Shown: positions 1 to 5,881 of the stretch, piece by piece
How positions within the stretch are numbered: position 1 is the stretch's first letter
Layout of the letters: every line of letters starts with the position of its first letter
NCBI GenBank assembly: GCA_023248915.1
Contig: JAHFDQ010000403.1
Coordinates: 1-5,881 of the forward strand
DNA length: 5,881 bases
From: Archangiaceae bacterium
GTDB taxonomy: Bacteria; Myxococcota; Myxococcia; Myxococcales; Myxococcaceae
Reading direction: 5' to 3'
Translations under genes and position numbers: made by a program
Notes under the pieces: model-generated
What the model saw: the letters and a program-made list of their open reading frames with translations, nothing else
Told to the model about the DNA's origin: nothing
The model's database searches: none

Positions 1-1
1 G

Positions 2-1228
2 GCCTTCGACACCCCACGCGACCGCCTGCTGGCCTGGGGAGGTGGCCACGGAGGCTACGCGGGCAACGAAATCTACGCGTTCGACCTGGGCACTCTGGCC
101 TGGCAGCGGGTGAGCGACCCGAGCGACCCTCCCGGCGTGGACACCCCGTACGCTCCCGGCGGAGGCCCGACCTCGCGCCACACCTACGGGTACGTTCAGT
201 ACGTGCCGCCGCCCGTCGACAGGTTCTGCAGCTTCGGCGGAGCGGGTTTCTACATCACCGGCCAGACCGGCACCGAGCACGTCGACTGCTTCGATTTCCA
301 GACCCAGCAGTGGGAAACCGGTCGCTTCGCGGACACCACGGCGACCAATCTGATTGGGTCGCTCGCCGTCGTCGACCCCTCGACCGGGCACGTGTGGCAC
401 CACGGCGCGATGCAGTCGTGGCTGAACGAGCTCGACCCGACCACCAATACCTGGACGAAGCACGGCGACCAGTACAACGACTTGTACGTCGACATCTACA
501 AGAGCGCCGACATCGACCCCGGCCGACACAAGCTCGTCGTGGTCGGGAACGGCGAGGTGCTCACCTGGGACCTGTCCCTCACCGGCACGATCATCGGCCA
601 GTCCCTGACCACCACCGGTGTCACCGACATTCTCTCGGCGGCGAGCCCGGGCTTTGTGTTCGACCCCTCGCTCGGGCGCTTCGTGGCCTGGAAGGGCGGA
701 ACAGACGTGTACACGTTCGACCTGGGAACCGCCGTGTGGACGAAATGGCCCGCCGCGTCGACGAACACCGTCACGCCCACCGTGCCGAACCAGAACGGGA
801 CGTTCGGGCGCTTTCGCTACAGCGCCGTTCACGACGCGTTCGTTGTTGTCAACCGCACCACCGACAACGTCTTTGTCTACAAGCTCAGCAACGACGGCGG
901 CGTCGTCGACGCTGGGACGATTCCTCCTTACGATGCAGGTGCAGGCGCCGACGCAGGCCTCGGTGTCGACGCGGGCTCTGGCGCCGACGCAGGCCTCGGT
1001 GTCGATGCGGGCCCTGGCGCCGACGCGGGAAGGAACGATGCCGGCTCAGCCGCCGATTCCGGAACGAATGACGCGGGCACTTCGGCCGACGGGGGCTGGG
1101 CGACTGGCGCCGACGCGGGGGCCGACGGCCAGAGCGCGAGCGGCACCTGCGGGTGTCACTCGTCGCCGTGTCTCTTCGCCGGGTTGGCGCTGCTGTGGGC
1201 GCTCCACCGCCGGCGCGCCGTCCCATGA
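2..1228 (+). CDS. Kelch-like beta-propeller surface protein with Asp-Ala-Gly linker and MYXO-CTERM-type tail (5' partial)
   Basis: The frame is open from base 2, with good propeller sequence before the first possible internal start (GTG at 110), so the true start lies upstream; 408 residues are visible. Kelch-like blades can be followed by repeated patterns of a hydrophobic strand, a G-rich turn, a Tyr/Phe-x-Asp/Leu strand and a closing Trp: residues 1-35 (AFDTPRDRLLAWGGGHGG, then IYAFDLGTLAW), 59-105, 117-152, about 170-190, 216-247 (FVFDPSLGRFVAW, then VYTFDLGTAVW) and 270-295. Residues 303-380 form a low-complexity DAG/ADAG linker. The end carries C383, C385 and C390, a hydrophobic stretch at 390-401 and a terminal HRRRAVP. 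In myxobacteria this tripartite tail marks proteins for secretion and anchoring at the cell surface. An N-terminal signal peptide is expected upstream but cannot be seen. The ligand or enzymatic role is unknown; propellers of this type usually bind proteins or glycans, and a galactose-oxidase-like activity cannot be judged from this fragment. The stop overlaps the next gene's start. Confidence 0.85.
   Translation, partial: AFDTPRDRLLAWGGGHGGYAGNEIYAFDLGTLAWQRVSDPSDPPGVDTPYAPGGGPTSRHTYGYVQYVPPPVDRFCSFGGAGFYITGQTGTEHVDCFDFQTQQWETGRFADTTATNLIGSLAVVDPSTGHVWHHGAMQSWLNELDPTTNTWTKHGDQYNDLYVDIYKSADIDPGRHKLVVVGNGEVLTWDLSLTGTIIGQSLTTTGVTDILSAASPGFVFDPSLGRFVAWKGGTDVYTFDLGTAVWTKWPAASTNTVTPTVPNQNGTFGRFRYSAVHDAFVVVNRTTDNVFVYKLSNDGGVVDAGTIPPYDAGAGADAGLGVDAGSGADAGLGVDAGPGADAGRNDAGSAADSGTNDAGTSADGGWATGADAGADGQSASGTCGCHSSPCLFAGLALLWALHRRRAVP
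908..1141 (+). other. Asp-Ala-Gly-rich linker segment of the propeller protein
   Basis: Residues 303-380 of the first gene are almost entirely Asp, Ala, Gly and Ser, with many DAG or ADAG triplets and no hydrophobic core. Such acidic linkers commonly separate the folded domain from the C-terminal anchor in myxobacterial surface proteins. It is probably disordered and acts as a spacer, holding the propeller away from the envelope. That role is inferred from composition and position. Confidence 0.75.
944..1029 (+). repeat. 36-bp in-frame tandem repeat (two full units plus a partial third)
   Basis: Units at 944-979 and 980-1015 differ at only two bases, and a third begins at 1016 (GGCGCCGACGCGGG) before the pattern decays. 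Each unit encodes 12 residues: GADAGLGVDAGS, then GADAGLGVDAGP. The period is a multiple of three, so copy-number change would alter linker length without breaking the frame. Confidence 0.85.
1142..1225 (+). other. MYXO-CTERM-type C-terminal sorting/anchoring tail
   Basis: This encodes the last 28 residues of the propeller protein: a Cys-containing signature (TCGCHSSPC, with Cys at 383, 385 and 390), a single hydrophobic segment LFAGLALLWAL, and a basic end HRRRAVP. The order motif / transmembrane helix / Arg cluster is that of MYXO-CTERM sorting signals, which in Myxococcus are linked to type II secretion, myxosortase processing and surface retention. The third Cys, directly before the helix, is unusual. 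Confidence 0.7.
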
Positions 1229-2235
1229 CCCGAACGCTGCTCCAACTACCTTCGCCAGGGGGCGCGGTGGCGGCCATCGTCGAGGAGGACGACCGGTGCA
1301 CCTACTTCTACCTCGTAGGCGCGTCCGGAGCCCCCCAGCGCTCGGTCTGGGTGCGGAACCACGGCGCGGCGCCAGACGCGCTCGACGTCGAGCGGATGAA
1401 GGAGGGCGAAGCGCCCGAGCTGCCGGCTTCGGCCTGCCTGTGGCCCAATGGCTCTCCGCACCTCGACGCCGCGAAGCTGTCGCTGACCTGGTTCGAGGAG
1501 TGCACCGGCGCGGCTCTGTACGAGGACCGCGAGCTGTTGGCGCTGATTCCTCCGGCACCCGACGCCCGCCTTCCAGGCTTCGCCCGCGACTGCAAGGCGC
1601 CGACCCGGCTCGCGCTGCCGCTGGGAAAGGCCTCGGACCACCCGCTGTTCGCCAGTCTGGAGAAGGCACGGGCATTCTGGAAGCGCTGGGCCGACGAAGA
1701 ACCCTGGCCCGCGCTCGAGGCCGGGTTCGTCGGCGCCTACCGGGCCGCGCTGGGTGTCGAACCCACGCACGTCGAGACCCAGGCTGTCGACTGGCCGCCG
1801 CGCTTGGTGGCGCGCTTCGAGCTGCCGGACTGCGTGGTGCTGGCCACCGGAGGCATGTCCATTCGCCCGCAGCCGGGAGCGGAAGGGGCCGCCCCGCGCC
1901 GCATTGAGCTGGCCATCGCGGTAGACGGTTCGTTCGCCTCTGCGCTCGAACCGCTCGCCCGCTTCCTCGCCGCGCAGACCGACCTTCCTTGGCTCAGCGG
2001 CCGGTACCTCGCCGCCGGTCATGGCATCGAAGGCGGCACGACGTTCGAGGCGCTGCTCCTGTGCGCTGACCCGCCGGGAGCGCCCACGGTCGCGCTGCCG
2101 GAGGCCGACGGCGAGCGGGTGCAGTTGCTGTGGCTCGTGCCCGTCACCGCGGCCGAACGCGGCGAGAAAGACCGGGCCGCCCTATTCGCGCGCCTGTGGG
2201 CCTCCGGCGCGACTTTCGTCCACCGCGACCGCTGA
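1225..2235 (+). CDS. Suppressor-of-fused (SUFU) domain protein
   Basis: The product has 336 residues and no signal peptide or membrane segment, so it is probably cytosolic. The C-terminal part (about residues 165-336) matches my knowledge of the SUFU family: CVVLATGGMSIRPQ at 203-216, RIELAIAV at 226-233, a long helix-forming stretch around 241-251, LAAGHGIEGGTTFEALLLC at 262-280, and VQLLWLVPVTAAERGEKD at 299-316, with the typical hydrophobic-PVTAAE signature. The N-terminal part (1-160) contains WVRNHGAAPDALDVERMKEG (42-61) and LTWFEECTGAALYEDRELLA (87-106), which I believe is the companion region common in bacterial SUFU proteins; I cannot name its family. Bacterial SUFU proteins have been proposed as immunity proteins in polymorphic toxin systems, while the animal homologue restrains Hedgehog-pathway transcription factors. 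I chose ATG 1225 because it overlaps the upstream stop as ATGA, implying translational coupling. No Shine-Dalgarno sequence is evident. An in-frame GTG at 1153 would add 24 residues unlike the family. Confidence 0.85.
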   Translation: MTRTLLQLPSPGGAVAAIVEEDDRCTYFYLVGASGAPQRSVWVRNHGAAPDALDVERMKEGEAPELPASACLWPNGSPHLDAAKLSLTWFEECTGAALYEDRELLALIPPAPDARLPGFARDCKAPTRLALPLGKASDHPLFASLEKARAFWKRWADEEPWPALEAGFVGAYRAALGVEPTHVETQAVDWPPRLVARFELPDCVVLATGGMSIRPQPGAEGAAPRRIELAIAVDGSFASALEPLARFLAAQTDLPWLSGRYLAAGHGIEGGTTFEALLLCADPPGAPTVALPEADGERVQLLWLVPVTAAERGEKDRAALFARLWASGATFVHRDR

Positions 2236-2300
2236 CCGGCAGCGGGCCCATACCTTGGCGCCCCTTTCCCCACTTCGGTTGTTTGGTTGAGGGCGGTAGA

Positions 2301-2312
2301 CTTCTTCGGAAG
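2301..2312 (+). promoter_or_regulatory. Short hairpin with UUCG tetraloop in the leader of the Ig-repeat gene
   Basis: CTTC-TTCG-GAAG is a perfect 4-bp stem closing a C(UUCG)G tetraloop, an exceptionally stable loop in RNA. It lies 44 bases before the chosen ATG. No T-run follows, so it is not an intrinsic terminator. A 12-base match of this kind can arise by chance, and a regulatory role is only a possibility. Confidence 0.25.
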
Positions 2313-2347
2313 ATGGGGAACCCCGATTGACAGCACGAGCGCCCAGC

Positions 2348-2352
2348 AAGGG
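2348..2352 (+). promoter_or_regulatory. Candidate ribosome binding site for the Ig-repeat gene
   Basis: AAGGG ends four bases before ATG 2357. The spacing is slightly short but it is the best purine-rich match near that start. The rival TTG at 2327 has GGGGA at 2315-2319 seven bases upstream, so the choice of start is not settled by this site alone. Confidence 0.35.
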
Positions 2353-2356
2353 TTGG

Positions 2357-2428
2357 ATGCTCGACGCCCATAGAGCTCGGTGGCTCTGTTTCGCGGCCAC
2401 GCTCGTGGCGGCGGAGCCGGCCCTGGCG
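2357..2428 (+). other. Signal peptide of the Ig-repeat protein
   Basis: This encodes residues 1-24: a short N-region with His and two Arg, an uncharged hydrophobic core WLCFAATLVAA, and a small-residue end EPALA. Cleavage is expected after the ALA at 22-24, leaving AIAFVQ as the mature N-terminus. There is a Cys at residue 11, but it sits inside the core and not at a lipobox, so this is a general (Sec) signal rather than a lipoprotein signal. Confidence 0.7.
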
Positions 2429-5400
2429 GCAATTGCCTTCGTCCAGGCGGTGCCCAAGTTCAACAACTCTACGGGTCTTCCTGCCACCTCGAGCTCTTTC
2501 GCGGCGAACCCGGTCGTCGGCAATCGGATCATCGTGATCGCGTTCTCGTATGCGGACGCCCTCGCGGGCGGAACGCCGACGCTCTTCGCATCGGACAGCC
2601 GCGGCAACACCTATACCGAGGTCACGCAGGGGTGCGGGCCAGGGAACTATGGGTTCTTCTGTACCGCCGTCCTCTCGGCTCCCGTCTCCGCCACCGGCGC
2701 GAACTTCAAAGTGACGGTCTCTTCGAATCCCGGCAAGAACGAGATCGAGGCCGTCGCGATGGAGTACTCCGGCGTTGGCCTGCTCGACCGGACGGCGAAC
2801 ACGTACGCAACGGCCACCTCACCCACGGTTTCGACCGGTTCGGCGACCCGCATCGCGAACGAGCTCGTCGCCAGCGCCGTCACCTTCGATTGGGTATTCG
2901 ACACCTACACTTCCATTACGCCTGCTGCCGGGCACACCAATCGCGGGACCCAGCTCGACAACCTTGCTTATCAAGCGGGCGAGATGGCCGACAGGATTGT
3001 CGCGTCCACCGGCGTTCAGTCGAACACCTGGACGGTTAACCCGAACAGCCCGACGTCAATCTACTGGGCGTCGATAGCGACGTTCGCCCAATCCAACCCG
3101 CCAGCGACGCACCTGGCGTTCACGACCCAGCCGTCCAGCACGACGGGAGGAACCTCGATTTCTCCCTCCGTGGCGGTGACGCTGCTCGACGGAATGAACA
3201 ACCCGGTGACGTCCTCGGCGGCGCCGGTGACGCTGGCGATAGGCACCAACCCCGGCGGAGCAGGCACCCTGTCCGGTACGGTGACGGTGAATGCCGTCGC
3301 CGGCGTGGCGACGTTCCCCGGCATCTCCATCGACAAGGCGGCGAACGGCTACACCCTCACCGCCTCGTCCGCAGGCGTCACCGGCGCCACCAGCAACGCC
3401 TTCAACATCACGGTGGGCGCCGCATCCAAGCTGGCCTTCACTGTCCAGCCCTCCAACACCACGGCGAGCGTTGCCATCTCCCCCGCCGTCCAGGTGACGG
3501 TGCAGGACGCGGGCGGCAACACGGTGACGTCCTCCGCGGCGAGCATCACCCTTGCCATCGGCGCCAACCCGGGCGGGGGCACCCTCTCGGGCACGAACCC
3601 GAAGAGCGCAGTGGCCGGCGTCGCCACCTTCACCAACCTTTCCATCGACAAGGCAGGCACCAACTACACCCTGACAGCCGCTTCGGGAGTCCTCACCGGC
3701 GCCACCAGCAACACCTTCAACATCACGGCGGGCGCGCCGTCGAAGGTGGGCTTTGTCGTCCACCCTTCGAACACAACCGCCGGTCTCTCCATTGCGCCCG
3801 CGGTCCAGGTGGCGGTGCAGGACCTGGGCGGCAACACGATAACGTCCTCCACCGCCAGCATTACCGTTGCCATCGGCGCCAACCCCGGTGGCGGCACGCT
3901 CTCCGGGACGGTGACGGCGAGCGCAGTGGCCGGTATCGCCTCCTTCGCCAATCTCTCGATAGACAAGTCCGGCAACAACTACACGCTGGCGGCCGCTTCG
4001 GGAATCCTCACCGGCGGCACCAGCAACACCTTCAACATCACGGCGGGCGCCGCCAGCCAACTGGGCTTCGCCGTCCAACCTTCCTCCGCCGTCGCCGGCG
4101 TTTCGATTGCCCCCGCCGTGCAGGTAGCCGTGCAGGACAGCTTCGGCAACACGGTGACGTCCTCCACCGCCAGCATCACCCTCGACATTGGCGCGAACCC
4201 CGGAAGCGGCACCCTCTCCGGTACCAACCAGAAGAGCGCCGTCGTCGGCGTCGCAACCTTCTCCAACCTTTCCATAGACAAGGTGGGTAGCAACTACACG
4301 CTGACCGCCGCTTCGGGAGTCCTCACCGGCGCCACCAGCACCACCTTCAACATCACGGCCGGCGCCGCCAGCAAACTGGCCTTCACCGTTCAGCCCTCCA
4401 CCACCACTGCCGGGCTATCGATGGCCCCGGCCGTCCAGGTGACGGTGCAGGACTCGCTGGGCAACACCGTCACCTCCTCCGGTGTCAGCATTACCCTCGC
4501 CATTGGCACCAATCCGGGCGGAGGAATCGTTTCCGGCACCAATCCCAAGAATGCCGTCGTCGGCGTCGCCACCTTCTCCAATCTGGCCATCGACAAGGTG
4601 GGGCTGGGCTACACGCTGACCGCCGCTTCCGGCGTCCTCGCCGGCGCCACCAGCAATCCCTTCGACATCACGGTGGGCGCGGCCAACAAAGTCGCCTTCT
4701 CTGTCCAACCTTCCAACACCACGGCGGGGGCAGCCATCAGCCCGGCCATCCAGGTGACCGTGGAGGACAGCCAGGGCAACCCCATTGCTTCCTCGACGGC
4801 CAGCATCACCCTGGCCATCGGCACCAACCCCGGCAGCGGCTTCCTCTCCGGCACGGTGACGCAGAACGCAGTCGCGGGAACGGCCACCTTCGCCGGTCTT
4901 TCCATCGACAAGGCTGGAACCGCCTATACCCTCACCGCGGCTTCCGCCGGCCTGTCCGGCGCTTCCAGCAGCAACTTCAATATTTCGGCCGGCGCCCCGA
5001 CGAAGTTGACCTTTACGGGGCAGCCGGCCTCGACTACCGCGGGGGCGGCCATTGCCTCTGCGGTGAAGGTGCAGGACGCCTTTGGAAACACAGTGACGTC
5101 TTCCACCGCCAGCATTGCGCTGGCCATTGGCACCAACCCGGGCAGCGGCATTCTCTCCGGCACCAACCCGAAGAGTGCCGTCTCGGGAGTCGCTTCCTTC
5201 GGCAACCTCTCGATCGACAAGGTGGGCACCGGCTACACGTTGGTGGCCACGTCCGGGGGGCTCACCGGTACCACCAGCGTGGCATTCGACATCAGCCCCG
5301 GCCCGGCGACGCAGTTGGCCTTTGCCGTCCAGCCAACCTCCGCCACCGCCGGTGTCGCTATTGCCCCGGACGTCGTGGTGACGGTGCAGGACGCTCTGGG

Positions 5401-5881
5401 CAATACGGTTACCTCGTCCACCGCAGGAATTACGGTTGCGATTGGCGCCAACCCGAGCGGAGGTGCCCTCGCTGGCACCAACCCGAAGAGCGCGGTGGCG
5501 GGAGTTGCCACTTTCAGCAACCTCTCCATCGACAGGTCCGGCAGTGGCTACACGCTTACGGCCTCCGGGACGAGTCTTGCCGGCGCCACCAGCAGCAGCT
5601 TCGACATTGGCGTAGGGGCGGCCGCCAAGCTCGCCTTCACCGGCAACCCCTCCAATGCGACGGCGGGCGCCTCAATAGCTCCGGCCGTCGAAGTGACGGT
5701 TGAGGACGCCCTGGGCAACACCATTCCGTCCTCGACAGCCACCATTACCCTCGCCATTGCCACCAACCCGGGCACCGGCGCTCTGTCTGGCACCAACCCC
5801 TTCGACGCCAGCGCGGGCGTCGCCACGTTCTCCAACCTCTCAATAGACAAGACGGGAGTCGGCTACACCTTGACGGCCTCG
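2357..5881 (+). CDS. Large secreted Ig-like repeat protein, probable adhesin or surface fibre (3' partial)
   Basis: The frame is open from after TAG 2297-2299 to the last base, giving 1175 residues from ATG 2357 with no stop; the C-terminus lies beyond the window. Residues 1-24 form a signal peptide: basic HRAR, hydrophobic WLCFAATLVAA, and an ALA cleavage motif. Residues 25-248 form a beta-rich domain with features I know from the N-termini of many secreted environmental proteins: a DSRGNTYTEV stretch from D80, C93 and C102 able to form a disulfide, EYSGV at 136-140, and a final IYWASIATFAQ strand. From residue 250 come Ig-like repeats of about 105 residues with the pattern KLAFxVQPS, AGxxIxPAVxVTVQD, GNTVTSSTASITLAIG, NPGxGxLSGT, AVAGVATFxNLSIDK, YTLTA, FNIT. 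They contain no Cys and resemble bacterial Big/invasin-type domains; the exact family is uncertain. An export and adhesion or spacer role is inferred. No catalytic motif is visible. The only other in-frame start is TTG 2327, adding ten residues. A MYXO-CTERM tail may lie downstream. Confidence 0.9.
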   Translation, partial: MLDAHRARWLCFAATLVAAEPALAAIAFVQAVPKFNNSTGLPATSSSFAANPVVGNRIIVIAFSYADALAGGTPTLFASDSRGNTYTEVTQGCGPGNYGFFCTAVLSAPVSATGANFKVTVSSNPGKNEIEAVAMEYSGVGLLDRTANTYATATSPTVSTGSATRIANELVASAVTFDWVFDTYTSITPAAGHTNRGTQLDNLAYQAGEMADRIVASTGVQSNTWTVNPNSPTSIYWASIATFAQSNPPATHLAFTTQPSSTTGGTSISPSVAVTLLDGMNNPVTSSAAPVTLAIGTNPGGAGTLSGTVTVNAVAGVATFPGISIDKAANGYTLTASSAGVTGATSNAFNITVGAASKLAFTVQPSNTTASVAISPAVQVTVQDAGGNTVTSSAASITLAIGANPGGGTLSGTNPKSAVAGVATFTNLSIDKAGTNYTLTAASGVLTGATSNTFNITAGAPSKVGFVVHPSNTTAGLSIAPAVQVAVQDLGGNTITSSTASITVAIGANPGGGTLSGTVTASAVAGIASFANLSIDKSGNNYTLAAASGILTGGTSNTFNITAGAASQLGFAVQPSSAVAGVSIAPAVQVAVQDSFGNTVTSSTASITLDIGANPGSGTLSGTNQKSAVVGVATFSNLSIDKVGSNYTLTAASGVLTGATSTTFNITAGAASKLAFTVQPSTTTAGLSMAPAVQVTVQDSLGNTVTSSGVSITLAIGTNPGGGIVSGTNPKNAVVGVATFSNLAIDKVGLGYTLTAASGVLAGATSNPFDITVGAANKVAFSVQPSNTTAGAAISPAIQVTVEDSQGNPIASSTASITLAIGTNPGSGFLSGTVTQNAVAGTATFAGLSIDKAGTAYTLTAASAGLSGASSSNFNISAGAPTKLTFTGQPASTTAGAAIASAVKVQDAFGNTVTSSTASIALAIGTNPGSGILSGTNPKSAVSGVASFGNLSIDKVGTGYTLVATSGGLTGTTSVAFDISPGPATQLAFAVQPTSATAGVAIAPDVVVTVQDALGNTVTSSTAGITVAIGANPSGGALAGTNPKSAVAGVATFSNLSIDRSGSGYTLTASGTSLAGATSSSFDIGVGAAAKLAFTGNPSNATAGASIAPAVEVTVEDALGNTIPSSTATITLAIATNPGTGALSGTNPFDASAGVATFSNLSIDKTGVGYTLTAS
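3104..5881 (+). repeat. Nine tandem Ig-like repeat units (eight complete, one cut by the window)
   Basis: Units begin at 3104, 3422, 3737, 4052, 4367, 4682, 4997, 5306 and 5621. Lengths are 318, 315, 315, 315, 315, 315, 309 and 315 bases, then 261 visible. The 318 comes from one extra codon in NPGGAGTLSG (GCA 3260-3262). The 309 comes from loss of two codons in unit 7, which reads AVKVQD where the others read AVQVTVQD (about 5061-5075). All indels keep the frame. Similarity is also strong at DNA level: 3677-3710 and 4307-4340 are identical over 34 bases. This points to duplication and gene conversion within a coding array. Confidence 0.93.

Larger units (their letters stand above)
2236..2356. 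other. Intergenic gap between the SUFU gene and the Ig-repeat gene
   Basis: This 121-base gap is less regularly GC-rich than the genes. I see no hairpin followed by a T-tract after the SUFU stop, and no sigma70 -35/-10 pair with proper spacing. It holds a small TTCG-loop hairpin (2301-2312), a possible 7-base long-range pairing (TTCCCCA 2266-2272 with TGGGGAA 2314-2320), and an in-frame TAG at 2297-2299 that limits how far upstream the next gene can begin. It may hold a promoter of a type I cannot recognise, or be read through from the SUFU gene. Confidence 0.5.

Noticed and set aside
1153..1224. Upstream GTG start for the SUFU gene
   Set aside because: It would overlap the preceding gene by 76 bases and add Arg/Pro-rich residues that are the frame-shifted image of the sorting tail. 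The ATGA overlap at 1225 is the natural start.
310..1301. Long Arg-rich or Pro/Ser-rich open frames overlapping the propeller gene on both strands
   Set aside because: Their composition (Arg/Pro/Ala runs without hydrophobic patterning) is that of out-of-frame translation of GC-rich coding DNA, and frame 2 already encodes a coherent propeller, linker and anchor.
2250..2275. TTGGCGCCCCTTTCC as a sigma54 promoter
   Set aside because: A GG is present but the required GC about ten bases further on is missing; the sequence there is a C-run.
2327..2332. Perfect TTGACA resembling a sigma70 -35 box
   Set aside because: Nothing resembling TATAAT lies 16-18 bases downstream; that stretch is the GGGTTG before the ATG. 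It would also place transcription start inside the gene. The TTG is better considered as an alternative start codon.
2380..3077. Other + strand open frames over the start of the fibre gene
   Set aside because: They are Arg/Gly-rich, lack domain-like patterning, and overlap the signal peptide and N-terminal domain encoded in frame 2.
3061..5850. Ladder of roughly 100-codon open frames on the minus strand, several abutting at exact 315-base spacing
   Set aside because: They mirror the sense repeats. The antisense stop TAG recurs because each unit's conserved Tyr codon follows a codon ending in C (C|TA read backwards), as at 3664-3666. The frame pairs its third positions with the GC-rich sense third positions, which keeps it open. 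The sense strand has a signal peptide and a coherent Ig-like repeat protein.
3104..5881. CRISPR or satellite-type repeat array
   Set aside because: The period is 309-318 bases with no unique spacers, indels are multiples of three, and the units translate to one continuous Ig-like protein.

Overview
The window looks like chromosomal DNA from a myxobacterium (Myxococcota, probably Myxococcaceae/Archangiaceae-like). It is strongly GC-rich with a heavy G/C bias at third codon positions. The first gene ends in a Cys-containing, hydrophobic, Arg-rich tail of the MYXO-CTERM type behind an Asp-Ala-Gly-rich linker, which is typical of myxobacterial surface proteins. The taxon is inferred from these features, not from a database match.

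All three genes read on the + strand. (1) Positions 2-1228: the 3' part of a Kelch-like beta-propeller surface protein whose start lies before the window. (2) Positions 1225-2235: a 336-residue protein with a C-terminal Suppressor-of-fused (SUFU) domain; its ATG overlaps the preceding TGA (ATGA), so the two genes are probably cotranscribed and translationally coupled. (3) After a 121-base gap, positions 2357-5881: the 5' part of a very large secreted protein that runs off the right edge. It has a signal peptide, an N-terminal beta-rich domain of about 225 residues, then eight complete and one partial Ig-like repeat of about 105 residues each. This gene fills 60% of the window. It is easily missed because it has no stop codon here and because its antisense strand shows a regular ladder of about 100-codon open frames that are by-products of the repeat.

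Working picture: two large cell-surface or secreted proteins (the propeller and the Ig-repeat fibre) flank a cytosolic SUFU-family protein. The Kelch/SUFU pair looks like an operon. The Ig-repeat gene is probably separate, although no convincing promoter or terminator is visible in the gap. No RNA genes, mobile elements, CRISPR arrays or attachment sites were seen.

The most notable items are the coupling of a SUFU homologue to a surface propeller, and the highly homogenised in-frame repeat array with codon-sized indels and two alternating sequence subtypes. Neither amounts to proof of a new system.
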